64,000 nucleotides of DNA. It comes from Pseudomonas viridiflava (GTDB taxonomy: Bacteria; Pseudomonadota; Gammaproteobacteria; Pseudomonadales; Pseudomonadaceae). The notes beneath the pieces were generated by a model that saw only the letters and a program-made list of their open reading frames with translations, had not been told where the DNA came from and ran no database searches. Of the stretch, positions 35,179-46,600 are shown piece by piece. The stretch covers positions 496,001-560,000 of the forward strand of contig NZ_UPSE01000493.1 of the NCBI RefSeq assembly GCF_900573885.1, read 5' to 3'. Positions within the stretch are counted from its first letter, which is position 1. Each line of letters begins with the position of its first letter. A program made the position numbers and the translations under genes.

Positions 35179-36363
35179 TTAGCGAGGCCGGCGCATCATC
35201 AACAGCGCGACTGCAACGGCCGCTGCCGCGCCGACACTGGCGATGACGCCAAGGCTCTCCAGGCCGAGATGCCGAATACCCAAACCACCGAAAATCGCCC
35301 CCAGACCGATACCCGCGTTAGCCGCCGAAATATTCATACTGGCTGCCAATGCCTGTGCGCTGGCGCCGGCCTGCATAACCCGCACCTGGCAAATCGGGAA
35401 CAGCGCGGTATGGGCAATGCCCCACGCGGTAAGCGCCACAATCAGCCAGAAGGTGTGCCCGGCTGCCGGTACGGCGGCGAGCATGCCGGCGGCCAGCATC
35501 AGGAGGAAGAGCACCATGGCGGCCAGCGGATTGCGATCAACCATCTTCCCGCCGAGGTGATTGCCGAGCATGCCGACGGCGCCAAAGCCCATCAGCCACC
35601 AGCCCACCTGGGCCGACGGAATCGCCGCCAGGCGTTCCAGGGTGTCGGCCAGGTAGGTGTAGGCGGCGAACATGGCGGTAAAGGCCAGCGTCGAGAGCAG
35701 CACGTGGGCAAGAAAGCGCGGTTGCTTGAGGATGTCGGTCTGGCGTTTGCCGGTTGCCTGCACCGGAGCGGCCGGCATGGCGGGCAGCACCAGCTGAATG
35801 AGCAGCGCAATCAGCAACGCCGCTGCCGCCAACAGCCAGAAACTGCCGCGCCAGCCGAGGGAATCAGCTGCCAGCGTGCCCAGTGGAATGCCGAATACAA
35901 AGGCCGCCGAAATGCCCATGTACACCTGCGCTACGGCTTTGCCGCTGTTGCCGGGGCCCGCCAGTTGCCCGGCCGTTTCACTGGCGGTGCTCCAGAACAC
36001 GGGCAAAAACAACGCTGCCATAAAGCGCGCGATGGCCAATACCCAAATGGACGTCGACAACGCGGCCAACGCGTTCGAGGCCACAAACACCAGCAGCACA
36101 AACACAAACAGCTTTTTACGCGGCAAGTGCGCCAGCTTGGCGGTCAGCAGCGGGCCGAACAGCATCACCGTAAAGGCGAACAGTGTGACCAACTGGCCCG
36201 CCAGCGGAATGGAAATATTCAGGTCGCGCGCCAAGGCTGGCAGCAGGCCGAGAATCAGAAACTCGGTGGTCAAAATGATAAAACCGGCGATGGCCAGAAT
36301 CAGAATGGACAGGCCGGCGCGAGGCGCGGCTTCGCTGGTGGGTGTCAGGGTGGATGAATGCAT
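35179..36363 (-). CDS. MFS transporter, sugar/drug exporter type
   Basis: 394 residues with 12 hydrophobic helices. After TM1 comes TTEFLILGLLPALARDL, the DHA1/AraJ-YdhP type start. Motif A is seen in modified form between TM2 and TM3 (AKLAHLPRKKLF). The C-terminus ends in MMRRPR. Members export sugars, arabinose-like compounds or drugs by proton antiport; the substrate is not readable. The divergent LysR gene, 111 bp away, is the likely regulator. Confidence 0.92.
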   Translation of the reverse strand: MHSSTLTPTSEAAPRAGLSILILAIAGFIILTTEFLILGLLPALARDLNISIPLAGQLVTLFAFTVMLFGPLLTAKLAHLPRKKLFVFVLLVFVASNALAALSTSIWVLAIARFMAALFLPVFWSTASETAGQLAGPGNSGKAVAQVYMGISAAFVFGIPLGTLAADSLGWRGSFWLLAAAALLIALLIQLVLPAMPAAPVQATGKRQTDILKQPRFLAHVLLSTLAFTAMFAAYTYLADTLERLAAIPSAQVGWWLMGFGAVGMLGNHLGGKMVDRNPLAAMVLFLLMLAAGMLAAVPAAGHTFWLIVALTAWGIAHTALFPICQVRVMQAGASAQALAASMNISAANAGIGLGAIFGGLGIRHLGLESLGVIASVGAAAAVAVALLMMRRPR

Positions 36364-36474
36364 TACCGGTTGCTCCTTGGAAATCCAGGCTGCAAGCTTA
36401 TTGGCGAATGCAGTTCCTATTTGCGCTGGTTTATCCCGATTGTAATGACCAGAATTCCCTAATGGACGGGCGCC

Positions 36475-37398
36475 ATGTTTTCCTCTGAACGCCTTAAAGG
36501 CATCGACCTGTTTGTTTGCGTAGCGGATTCCGGCAGCTTTACGGCTGCGGCCGAGCGCCTGAACCTCACCAGCTCGGCTGTGAGCAAAGGCATCGCGCGG
36601 CTGGAGTCACGCTTGAACGCCCGGCTGTTCCAGCGCACCACGCGGCGGCTGGCGCTGACCGAAGCCGGCGTGGATTTCTACCGCACCTGCACGGCGGTGC
36701 TGGCCGAGCTGGAAGAGGCCGAGCTGGCGCTGCACGTACAACATGGCGAACCGTGCGGCAAAGTGCGTATCGATTTGCCGGCCTCTTACGGGCGCATGCA
36801 CGTGCTGCCGGTGATTCTCGACTTCGTGGCCGAACACGGTTTGCTGCAACCGCACGTGTCGTTCTCCGACCGCTTTGTCGACCCGGTGGAAGAGGGCATC
36901 GACATTCTGGTGCGCATCGGCGGCTCGGACGTATGGCCCGCCGCGCTCGGCCATCGTTTCCTGGGCGCCGAGCGCCTGATTTTCTGCGCAGCGCCACGCT
37001 ACCTCGCCCGCCACGGCGAACCGCACAGCCTGCAAGACTTGGAGCAGCACAGCTGCGTGGTGTACGGGCGCAGCGACGGCGGCGTGAACCCCTGGCTGTT
37101 TTCCGGTGAGCACGCCGGGGATCGCGAGCGCCGCGTACTGCCGGGGCGAGTAGCAGTGGGCGACGGCGAAGGGCAAGTGGTGGCGGTGGTGGATGGCCAT
37201 GGCATCGCGCAACTGCCGTTATGGCTGGTAGAAGACCAACTGCAGGCCGGCACGCTGGTGCAGGTGCTCCCGCATCTGGCGCTGGATGGGTTGCCGATGA
37301 ATCTGGTGTGGCTGAAAACCCGGCAGAACTTGCCCAAGGTCAGCGCATTGCTTGAGGCGCTGGCGGCTGCGTTAACACCTTCGGGACGGCGCCGCTAA
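36475..37398 (+). CDS. LysR-family transcriptional regulator
   Basis: 307 residues. N-terminal winged HTH (FVCVADSGSFTAAAERLNLTSSAVSKGIARLESRL) and a periplasmic-binding-protein-like effector domain from about residue 90 (KVRIDLPASYGRMHVLPVI onward). It is divergent from the MFS exporter and probably controls it. Its stop overlaps that of the convergent gene at 37395 by 4 nt. Confidence 0.93.
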   Translation: MFSSERLKGIDLFVCVADSGSFTAAAERLNLTSSAVSKGIARLESRLNARLFQRTTRRLALTEAGVDFYRTCTAVLAELEEAELALHVQHGEPCGKVRIDLPASYGRMHVLPVILDFVAEHGLLQPHVSFSDRFVDPVEEGIDILVRIGGSDVWPAALGHRFLGAERLIFCAAPRYLARHGEPHSLQDLEQHSCVVYGRSDGGVNPWLFSGEHAGDRERRVLPGRVAVGDGEGQVVAVVDGHGIAQLPLWLVEDQLQAGTLVQVLPHLALDGLPMNLVWLKTRQNLPKVSALLEALAAALTPSGRRR

Positions 37399-37796
37399 GC
37401 GTCGCGCAGCAGGTCGTTGGCGTTGAGCAGGTCGAAGGCGATTTGCGGGGTGTGTTCCATGCCACGGCGAATGGCGGCGGGAATGGCCTGGCGGGTTTTA
37501 CGGCAGAGGCCGGGCTGGTCGTGCACATGAATGGCGATGCCGCGCATGCTGCGCACTTCGGTGTGGCCGGGGCCGATGTCCAGGCGTATACCCAATTGCT
37601 CGTGCATACGCCGGCACATGTGTTCAAGGTCGGCCAGGCTGTCGACGCGCTCCAGGCGTTCGAGCAGCTTTTTCTCTTCCAGACGCGTGAGCCGTACGAT
37701 GCGCAAATCGGCATCAACAGCCGTGCGCAGCTCTTCCAGTCGGCAAATGCAGACACCGGGCGGGCAGGGTTGGCGGATCGGCGTGGCGCTATTCAT
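37395..37796 (-). CDS. Conserved hypothetical protein with N-terminal CxC motif
   Basis: 133 residues, soluble. The N-terminus has CPPGVCICRLEEL, then a charged helical part (LTRLEEKKLLERLERVDSL) and a C-terminal part with HVHDQPGLCRKTRQAIPAAIRRGME. The Cys pair plus later Cys/His could bind metal, but this is inference. I do not recognise the family. Convergent with the LysR gene. Confidence 0.6.
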   Translation of the reverse strand: MNSATPIRQPCPPGVCICRLEELRTAVDADLRIVRLTRLEEKKLLERLERVDSLADLEHMCRRMHEQLGIRLDIGPGHTEVRSMRGIAIHVHDQPGLCRKTRQAIPAAIRRGMEHTPQIAFDLLNANDLLRDA

Positions 37797-37866
37797 GGGC
37801 TCCGATCATAGCCAGCCCGCCCGGGCCTTGCCCATGGCTTTTTATCTGGCGCTGCGCCAGGGTGGC

Positions 37867-38910
37867 TCAGGCCAGCGAGGCCATGTCGATCACGAAGCGA
37901 TAACGCACGTCCGAGCGCTCCATGCGTTCGAATGCCTCGTTGATCTCATCCATGCGGATCATTTCGCAGTCCGGAAGGATGTTTTTCCGTGCGCAGAAAT
38001 CCAGCATCTCCTGGGTTTCCGCAATACCGCCAATCGGCGAGCCGGCCAGGCGGCGGCGACCCAGCACGAAGGGCAGGGTCAGCTGTTGGTCGATGGGGCC
38101 GATCTGGCCAACGATCACCAGCGTGCCATCCACATCCAGCAGCGACATATACGGCGACACGTCGTGACGCACCGGCACGGTGTCGATAATCAGGTCAAAA
38201 CTGGACGCTGCTTTCTTCATGGCGTCTTTATCGGACGATACCAGCAGCGCGTCGGCGCCCAGTTCCAGGGCGTCGGCCTGCTTGTCGCTGCTGCGGCTGA
38301 GCACCGTGACCTGCGCGCCCATGCCGGCCGCCAGTTTCACCGCCATATGCCCCAGGCCGCCAAGGCCGATGACCCCAACGCGGCTGCCGGGGCCGACATT
38401 CCAGGTGCGCAGCGGCGAATAGGTGGTAATGCCGGCGCACAGCAGCGGCGCGGCTTTGGCCAGGTCCAGCGCGTCGGGTACGCGCAACACGAACTCTTCA
38501 CGCACCACCAGATGCTTGGAATAGCCGCCGTAGGTGGGTTCCTTGCTGATGCGGTCGCGGCTGTTGTAGGTCTGGGTATTGGCTTGTCTGCACAGCTGCT
38601 CTTCGCCTTTGCGGCACTGGTCGCATTCCTGGCAGGAGTCGACCATGCAGCCCACGGCCACAGCATCGCCGACCTTGTAGCGTTTCACGGCGCTGCCAAC
38701 TTCCGTTACGCGGCCGACAATTTCATGGCCCGGCACGATTGGAAAGGTGCTGAAGCCCCAGTCGTCCCGTGCCTGGTGCAAGTCGGAATGGCACACGCCG
38801 CAGTAAAGAATCTCCATCGCGACATCGTTCGGACGCAGGGCGCGACGTTCAAATTTGAATGGCGCCAGCGGCGATTTTGCCGTTTGGGCGGCGTAACCAA
38901 TGGTGAGCAT
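37867..38910 (-). CDS. NAD(P)-dependent zinc alcohol dehydrogenase (YahK/CAD-like)
   Basis: 347 residues from ATG 38910. Catalytic zinc ligands are seen in YCGVCHSDLHQARDDWG and GHEIVGRV; the structural zinc site is CQECDQCRKGEEQLC. The cofactor fold has VGVIGLGGLGHMAVKLA. The sequence fits the YahK/cinnamyl-alcohol-dehydrogenase branch that reduces a wide range of aldehydes. Its upstream gap (38911-39259, 349 bp) is shared with the CAP-domain gene and shows no gene; a GCCGGCAGATTTGCCGG-like stem near 39185 is the only structure I see there. Confidence 0.93.
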   Translation of the reverse strand: MLTIGYAAQTAKSPLAPFKFERRALRPNDVAMEILYCGVCHSDLHQARDDWGFSTFPIVPGHEIVGRVTEVGSAVKRYKVGDAVAVGCMVDSCQECDQCRKGEEQLCRQANTQTYNSRDRISKEPTYGGYSKHLVVREEFVLRVPDALDLAKAAPLLCAGITTYSPLRTWNVGPGSRVGVIGLGGLGHMAVKLAAGMGAQVTVLSRSSDKQADALELGADALLVSSDKDAMKKAASSFDLIIDTVPVRHDVSPYMSLLDVDGTLVIVGQIGPIDQQLTLPFVLGRRRLAGSPIGGIAETQEMLDFCARKNILPDCEMIRMDEINEAFERMERSDVRYRFVIDMASLA

Positions 38911-39259
38911 GAAAACCTCCAGAACGAAAAACGTGGGCACGGGGAAGGAATGGAAAACGACGGGCCGGCCGATGGCATGTCATCGCGAGTGCCGGTCAGG
39001 CCTTATGCTAGACACCTGCGTGGCGCAAACGCTCAGTTGTCCATCGCGCTATAGCGCGTGGCGCCGTGTTCGCCGACACTCATGGCACAGTGGCATGGGT
39101 GAACCTTACCCGCCCCGCTGCGCTCTGATTAGGCATATAAACCTGCATGCCGTTATACGCTCTGCTAATAAGCTGGCCGCTAAACGCCGGCAGATTTGCC
39201 GGGGCAGGGCGAAGATAAATCGCTGATCATGGGGGCAGTCCGCTCAAAGGGAGAGTTAC

Positions 39260-40111
39260 ATGCGCGTCCGTTCAACCGTTGTGCCAGTTGTGCTGCTGTC
39301 GTTATCCGCGCTTACCACCACGCCGGTGTGGGCGGATGATGAAACGCAACTGGTACAGGCCATCAACGCCTACCGCGGTCAGGTTCAGCGTTGCGAAGGC
39401 CAGGCCTCGCCGGAGCTGCCGCCGCTGGCTGACGACCCGCGCCTGCGCCTGCGTTCCGACAGCTTTGGCGGCCTGCAAACCGCGCTGGCCAAGAACGGCT
39501 ACCCCATGGTCAACGTGCAAGCCATCAGCCTGGCCGGCGCGCGTGACAGCGCCGCCGCCATGAAGGCCGTGCAGGAAAGCTTCTGCCGAGTGATTCTGGA
39601 TCCGCAGTTCGTCGATATCGGCGTGCGCCGCGAAGGCGATTTGTGGCGCATCACGCTGGCCCGGCCCATGCTCACCGCGCGCATGGGCGACTGGCAGAGC
39701 CAGGGCCAGCAGTTGCTGCAAATGATCAACACGGCCCGCAATCAGGCGCGCCAGTGCGGCACCCAGGCTTACGCAGCAGCCGCGCCCCTGAGCTGGAACA
39801 ACACACTGGCAGGCGCCGCTGAAGCCCATAGCCGGGCCATGGCCAATGGCAACTTCTTCGACCACAAAGACCGCGACGGCCGCACCCCTGGCGACCGTGC
39901 AGAACTGGCTGGCTATAGCGGCCAGGCTATCGGCGAAAACATCGCCGCCGGCAATGACAGCCCGCGCAAAGTGCTCGACGGCTGGCTGGCCAGCCCCGGC
40001 CATTGCGCCAACCTGATGAACCCGCAATACCGCGAGCTGGGCGCCGCCTACGCGCTGGACCCACGCAGCGACGCCGGTATTTACTGGACGACCATGTTTG
40101 GCAGCCAGTAA
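39260..40111 (+). CDS. Secreted CAP/SCP-domain protein
   Basis: 283 residues with a signal peptide (hydrophobic 7-22, then VWADD). Residues about 150-283 form the CAP domain: INTARNQARQCG, LSWNNTLAGAAEAHSRAMA, FFDHKDRDGRTPGDR, GENIAAGN and GHCANLMNPQYRELGAAYA carry the conserved His, Glu and motif residues. The N-terminal 130 residues look like a degenerate repeat of the same fold (INAYRGQVQRCEGQ). Four Cys suggest disulfides. Bacterial CAP proteins lack a settled function. GGGAGAG 5 nt before ATG supports the start. Confidence 0.88.
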   Translation: MRVRSTVVPVVLLSLSALTTTPVWADDETQLVQAINAYRGQVQRCEGQASPELPPLADDPRLRLRSDSFGGLQTALAKNGYPMVNVQAISLAGARDSAAAMKAVQESFCRVILDPQFVDIGVRREGDLWRITLARPMLTARMGDWQSQGQQLLQMINTARNQARQCGTQAYAAAAPLSWNNTLAGAAEAHSRAMANGNFFDHKDRDGRTPGDRAELAGYSGQAIGENIAAGNDSPRKVLDGWLASPGHCANLMNPQYRELGAAYALDPRSDAGIYWTTMFGSQ

Positions 40112-40123
40112 TAAAACGGGGGC

Positions 40124-40462
40124 TTAAATTACCCCGGTGTCATCGTCGTTAATCAGCTTGTGCAGCCCGCCCAACGCCTCACGCGATTGGGTACGGCTGA
40201 GCAGTTTGGTCTGTGCAGCCGGCGGCAGGTCGGTGATGCGCAGCACGCCTTTGTTCATCAGCACTGAGATCAAGTCATCGATAACCCGGATCATTTCCAG
40301 GTCGCTCTGCTTGAGCTGCATCAGGTTGCTTTCAACGCTCTGGTTGGAATACCAGGCCAATACGTCTTGATCGTCCGCTGGCAAGGTGCCGGTCATGCCC
40401 TCGAACTCGGCGGCTTCTACGCGCGTCAGCTGGCCCTGCTCGTTGCGCTGGATATACAGCAT
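40124..40462 (-). CDS. Small conserved Pseudomonas protein (often mislabelled tryptophan synthase beta)
   Basis: 112 residues from ATG 40462, with AGGGG 7 nt upstream. Sequence MLYIQRNEQGQLTRVEAAEF, ESNLMQLKQSDLEMIRVIDDLISVL and REALGGLHKLINDDD is a recurrent Pseudomonas protein that databases call tryptophan synthase subunit beta-like. It has no PLP motif and is far too short for TrpB, so that name is not a function. It is mostly helical. Convergent with the CAP-domain gene. Confidence 0.8.
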   Translation of the reverse strand: MLYIQRNEQGQLTRVEAAEFEGMTGTLPADDQDVLAWYSNQSVESNLMQLKQSDLEMIRVIDDLISVLMNKGVLRITDLPPAAQTKLLSRTQSREALGGLHKLINDDDTGVI

Positions 40463-40562
40463 CAGCAAACCCCTTTTATGTTTCGCTCAAAACGTTGGTT
40501 GAAAGACAGAGCCGCAGACCCTGCCAGTAGTGTGTAGCGCCTGCAATGCTTTCTTGCCAGGC

Positions 40563-40606
40563 AAAAAAACGGCGCGAACTCCAAACTGCTAGAGAACGCG
40601 CCGTTT
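40563..40606 (-). terminator. Terminator of the adhesin gene
   Basis: 10-bp stem (40567-40576 with 40597-40606) followed on the minus strand by a T-run (A-run 40563-40569 on the plus strand), 14 nt after the adhesin stop. Strong rho-independent terminator. Confidence 0.85.
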
Positions 40607-40619
40607 CGTCCCGCCCTAA

Positions 40620-43600
40620 TCAATGATGATCGGTTTTCACCACCGGATCTGTGCCTGCCACCAGCGACTTGATGATGTCTGCCGAGGTTGAACCGTAGTT
40701 GTTCAGGTCGACGCCTTGCAGGGTAATGCTGACGTCCGAGCCCTTGTCGATGTTGCCGCTGGTGCTGACCTGAATGGTCGAGGTCGCGGTGTCCACTTTC
40801 AGGTAGCTCAACACGTTGGTGTCGGTGATGTCCGGCAACAGGTCGCTGAGGTTGATGCGGTCGCCTTCGCCAGCGTTGAAGTCGGTGATGGTCGATTTAC
40901 CGACATCCCCGGCCTGCCAGGTGAAGGTGTCTGCACCGGTGCCGCCAGTGAGAATGTTGTTGCCGCTGCCGCCGTACAACAGGTCGTCGCCAGCACCGCC
41001 GATAAGAATGTCATTACCGGCGCCGCCAAACAGCGAGTCGTTGCCGTTGCCGCCTTCCAGACGGTCATGGCCCGCCAGGCCGTTAAGGGTGTCGTTACCT
41101 TCACCGCCGCGCAGCAGGTCGGCTGCCGAAGAACCGTTGAGCGTGTCGGCGCCTGTGGTGCCGGTGGCCAGCACCGACGTGCCGTTGGCCAGTGTCAGCG
41201 CCTGGTACGTGTTGCTCACATCGCCGTTGGCGGCGGTGTTGGTGCCGGTGAAAATAAGCGTGCCCGAGTCGGTGCCGGTGTGGCTGAGGGTCAGGCTGCT
41301 GGTGGTCCAGTCGCTCAGATCGATCAGCGAATCGACACCGGTCGAGGTCGCGGTGTGGCCGTTGCCGTCGCTGATGATCATGCCGGCTTCCAGGCCGCTC
41401 ACTTTCAGCACGCTGGCAGTGTCGGTGACGCTCAGGCTCAGGGTGCTTTCGTTAGCGGTGGTGGCGTTGGCGATCGCGGTGCCCTGGTAGCCATTTTCCA
41501 CGTGGTGGATGGCCGCCACTTGGTCAGCGCTCAACACGCCGCTGTAAATGCGCAGGTCGTCCAGCGCGCCCTTGAAGTAACTCGTGTCATTGGCATCTTT
41601 ACCGTTGCCGGTGAAGGCATTGGTCGCGCCAATTTCCAGCAGCTGATTCAGCGCGCCTGTGAAGGCGGCGTCTACCGGGCTGCCGGTGGCTTCCAGCTTG
41701 CCGTCGACATACACGTTGACCAGACCCGATGCGCTATCACGGGAAATGGCCACGTTGTGCCACTGGCTGTCGTTAACCGAGGTGGTGCTGTACACGCCGT
41801 CGACGTTGCCCAAACCGAAACCGATTTTGCCGGCGGAGTTGATGGCGCCCCACTGAATGTCGTTGCCGCCACTCACTTGTTCGCTGCCGATAATGCTCGG
41901 GTTGCTCCACGCGCTGCCGGCGCCGTTGGCGTTGCCTGCCTGGGCGGTATTGATCCAGAACGTCAGCGTGGCGGTGCTCATCAGCGCAGCCGTTACCGAG
42001 GTGCTGACTTCAACGTGGTCACCGCTGTCGCTGCCGGCGTTGAACACCAGATTCTTGCCAGCGCCTTCGGCACGGCTGGTGGAACTGAGCTGCGGCAGGT
42101 CGGTGTTTTTGTTGCCGTCGGCATCGGCCAGCGTGCCGGTCTGCTTGGTGATTTCGTTGGTCACCGTGTTGTTGGAATTGCCACTGGTGGAGTCGAAGGT
42201 CCAGTAACCCTTCGGCATCACGCTCACAACCGGTTCCGCCGCATCGCTGACCGAATTGACCATCAGCTTGACGGTCGAGGTTTCGGTCACGCCGCCCGAG
42301 GTCACGGTGTAGGTGAAATTCGACTGGCCGTGGTAGTCAGCAGTCGGGGTGAACAGCAACTGGCCGTTAACCAATTTCACCGAACCGTGGTCCACCGCTA
42401 CCGAGCCATTGCTGGCAATGCTGGTGCCGTTGATGGCGCTGATGACGGCGGTGTTGCTGAAGCCGTCATTGCCCAGCACGTTGAGGGTGACAGCAGTGTC
42501 TTCATTGGTCACGCCAGTGTCCGCGACGATATCGGCCACCGGTTTAACGGTGAGCACAGCGCTGTCTGCAGTCGCCACGGTGCCATCGCTGACGGTGTAG
42601 CTGAACTTGACTTCGCCGTTCCAGTCTTTGCTCGGCGTGAACGTCCAGGTGCCATCGTTGTTGGCAGCCAGGGTGCCTTCGCCGGATGTTTTGCTCAGGC
42701 CTACCACGGTCAGCGCATTGCCGTCCGGGTCGGTGGCATTGCCCAGCAGTTGTGCCGAGGTAATGGTGATGGCGGTGTCTTCGTTGCCGGTCAGGGCAAC
42801 CGGTGTAACCGACACCACCGGGGCGTCGTTCACCGGCGTTACGTACATCGTCACGGTGGCGCTGGCGGTGCCGCCTTTGCCGTCGCTGACGCTGTACTGG
42901 AACGTGGCAGGCCCGTTGTAGTTGGCCTCTGGCGTGAAGGTGATCACGCCGTTGAGCAACGCGACGGTGCCGTGTGTGGGGTTCTGCACGCTGGTGAGCG
43001 TCAGGGTGTTGCCGTCCACGTCGGAATCGTTTTTCAGCAGGGTGCTGGCATTGATGGTCAGCGCCGTGTCTTCGGCGGTTACCAACGAACCGGTGTTACC
43101 GCTGGCGCCGAGCACGGTGTAAGCGGAGTCAGCGGCGCCCGCTGCTTTCACTTCCACTTTCAGCGCCGCGTTGCCGCCTTGATCCCAGTACACGATCTCG
43201 ATCTGGTGCGCGCCGCCGGTGGGAATAGTGAAGTTGGCAGTGGTCGATGCTGCGCTGCGGTTGCCGTCGAACTTGACCACGTCCTGGCCATCGATACGCA
43301 GGATAAAACCGTCGTCCGAGGTCACTTTGAAGGTGTAGTTGCCGGCCGCCAGGCTGATCTGGCCGCTGAGCTTGATGATGGCGTCGCTGGTGTTGCCCGG
43401 GTCGGTCGACAGGCTGGCCTTGTCATTGCCCAGGAACGTTTGCAGGTTGGTGCCTTCGCCCAGGTTGCTGCTGACGCCGCCGTAGTTCAGGTTGGTGGAA
43501 ACGAACGTGGCATCCGGGGTTTTGCCGGCGATCAGCGATTCAACCTGAGAAATGGTCGTCAGGTTGGCGCCGTTGCCTTGGGCATACCCGTAGTACTGGC

Positions 43601-46600
43601 CAGTGAGGCCCAGCACGTAGGTGTCAGCCACAGCCACCGGCGCATCGTTGGTGCCGGTCACGTTGACGTTGATCACCTGCGTGGTGGTGCCGCCCAGGCC
43701 GTCGGACACCTTGGCGATAAAGGTTTCGGTGCCGGTGCTGCCAGCGCCCAGGGCTTGGGTGGCCGGCTTGCTGTTGTCCAGGGTGTAGGTCCACACGCCG
43801 GCGCTGCTCATGGTCAGCGAACCGTAGGTGCCGGCGCCGCTTTCCACGGTCCAGGTGGTGCTCGAGTTGTTGTCCGCATCGCTGGCAGTCAGGGTGCCGG
43901 TGGCCGACGGGGTGCCCGCTGTGGCCGCGCCCGCTGGCGTCAGACCCGCCTCGATCACAGTGCCGGTCGCGGCGCTGGCGGCGGAGGTAACCACCGGCGC
44001 ATCGTTGGTGCCGTTAACGGTGACGGTGATGACTTGCACCTTGCTGCCGCCCTGACCGTCGGAAACGGTGGCGTTGAAGGTTTCGGTACGGCTTTCGCCC
44101 ACCGCCAGCGCTTGGGTGGCCGGCTTGCTGTTATCCAGCGTGTAGGTCCAGGCGCCAGCGGCGCTCAGGGTCAGCGAACCGTAGGTGCCGGTGCCGGTGC
44201 CGCTGGCCAGGCTCCAGCTGGTGCTGGAATCGTGGTCCACGTCGGTGGCTGTCAGGTTGCCGCTGGCCGTGGCGGTGCCAACCGTGGCAGCGCCGGCCGG
44301 GGTCAGACCGGCTTCGGTGACGGTGCCGGCTGCGGCGGCAGCGTTCGAGGTAATAACCGGTGCGTCGTTGGTGCCGGTGATGGTGATCACGGCCGTTTGC
44401 GCCACCACCGCGCCTTTGTCGTCAACCACGTTGTAGGTGACGGTCAGCGTCTGCTGTTCGCCGGCTTTTAAGGCCTGAAACGCGGCATTGCTTGGGTCCA
44501 CGGTCAGCACGCTGCCCACGCGGGAAACGCCTGCCGGCAAGGTGCCGACATTGGCCACGCTAAGGCTGGAACCGCTGTCCACGTCGCTGGCGCCGGCCAG
44601 CAGGTTAACGGTAAAGCTCGCGCCGTCTTCCACACCCGAAGCAGTGACTGCGCCACTGACCACGGGCGAGTCGTTGGTCCCCGTGACGTTAACGGTAATC
44701 ACCTGAGTCGCCGTGCCGCCCTGGCCGTCGGAGACGAGGGCTGTAAAGGTTTCTTTGCCAACCTGACCTTCGGCCAGGGCTTGGGTCGCGGCCTTGGCAT
44801 TGTCCAGGCTGTACGTCCACACGCCTGCGGCGGTGAGCACCAGCGTACCGAAGCTGCCGGCGCCGCCGTTTGGCAGGCTCCAGCTTGTGGTGGAGTTGTG
44901 GTCCACATCGCTAGCGGCCAGCGTGCCAGTGGCCGACGGCGTGCCCGCGACCACAGCGCCCGGATCGGTATTGCCGGCTTCCACCACGGTGCCGATGGCG
45001 TCGGCGGCGGAAGAGGTCACCACGGGCGCATCGTTGGTGCCGGTGATGGTGATCACGGCCGTTTGTGCACTCTTGGCGCCGAACTGATCCGCCACGTTGT
45101 AGCTGATGACCAGGTTTCTCGTCTCGCCCACGCCCAGCGACTGGAAGCTGCTGTCTGACGGGTTAACCGTGAGCGTGGTGCCCGAAACCGTAACCCCGGC
45201 CGGCAAGAGGCCGACATCGGTCACGCTCAGCACTGCGCCGTTATCAACATCGCTGGCATTGGTCAGCAAGTTGACGTTGAAGCTGGCGCTGTCCTCGGCA
45301 CCGGTCGCGGTCACAGCGCCGCTGACAGTTGGCGCGTCGTTGGTGCCGGTTACGGTAATGGTCGCGGTTTGCGGCGTGACGGCGCCTTTGTCGTCTTCCA
45401 CGTTGTAGGTAACGCTGATGACCCTGGTTTCGCCCTGCGCCAACGACTGGAAGTTGGCGTCTGCCGGGTTCACGGTCAGGGTGCTGCCCGACAGGCTCAC
45501 GCCGGCTGGCAAGGCGCTAACGCCGCTCACAGTCAGCACAGCGCCGGCATCCACATCGCTGGCGCCATTGAGCAGATTGACGACGATAGCGCCGCCATCT
45601 TCATCACCTGCCGCAGTCAGTGCCGCGGCGACCACTGGCGAATCGTTGGTGCCCGTGACGTTGAGCGTGATGGTCTGGGTGGCGGTGCCGCCCTGGCCAT
45701 CGGATACGGTGGCGGTGAAGGTTTCTGTACCGGTCTGGCCTTCGGCCAATGCCTGAGTCGCGGCACTGGCGTTGTTCAGTGTGTAGGTCCAAACGCCCGC
45801 AGCGGTAATCGCCAGGCTGCCGTAATTGCCGGCGCCGTTGGCAACGGTCCAGGTGGTGACCGAGCCTTGATCAACGTCGGTGGCAGTCAGCGTGCCGGTA
45901 ACGCTCGGCGTGCCGGCGACGGTGCCGCCTGCATCGGTATTGCCAGCTTCCACCGCAGTGCCGGTAGCGGCGGCGGGCGAAGTCACAACTGGCGCGTCGT
46001 TGACCGGCGTTACGCCGATGCTGATCACGCTATCAACGGTGCCGCCTTTGCCGTCGGAAACGGTGACGGTAAAGCTGTCGGAACCGTTGTAGTTGCTGCT
46101 CGGTGTGTAGGTGAACGTGCCGTCGGCATTGAGCGTTACGTTGCCGTTGGCAGCCGGGGTTTTCACGTTGTAGCTGAGGCTGTCGCCATCGACATCGGTG
46201 CCGGTCACAGCGCCGGTAAGCGGCGTGTCTTCGGCGGTGGTCAGCGATTGATTGCCGGTGGTCGGCGCATCGTTAACCGGCGTTACGCCGACGGTGATCA
46301 CGCTATCAACGGTGCCGCCTTTGCCGTCGGAAACGGTGACGGTGAAGGTGTCGGAACCGTTGTAGTTGCTGTTCGGCGTATAGGTGAACGTGCCGTCGGC
46401 ATTTAGCGCGACGTTGCCGTTCGCGGCCGGGGTTTTCACGGTGTAGCTGAGGCTGTCGCCATCCACATCGGTGCCGGTTACGGCGCCGGTCAGCGGGGTG
46501 TCTTCAGCGGTGGTCAGCGACTGGTTGCTGGTGGTTGGATCATCGTTGACCGGCGTTACGCCGATGCTGATCACGCTATCAACGGTGCCGCCTTTGCCGT

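Noticed and set aside
40124..40462. Tryptophan synthase beta subunit
   Set aside because: 112 residues, no PLP lysine motif and no TrpB similarity; the name is a database legacy.
40716..44471. Very long open frame (1,251 codons) on the plus strand within the adhesin gene, and a similar 868-codon frame at 49230-51836
   Set aside because: They are antisense to the adhesin. Their composition (Val/Ala/Gly/His-rich, repetitive) mirrors the repeats, and no known domain or ribosome binding site appears.
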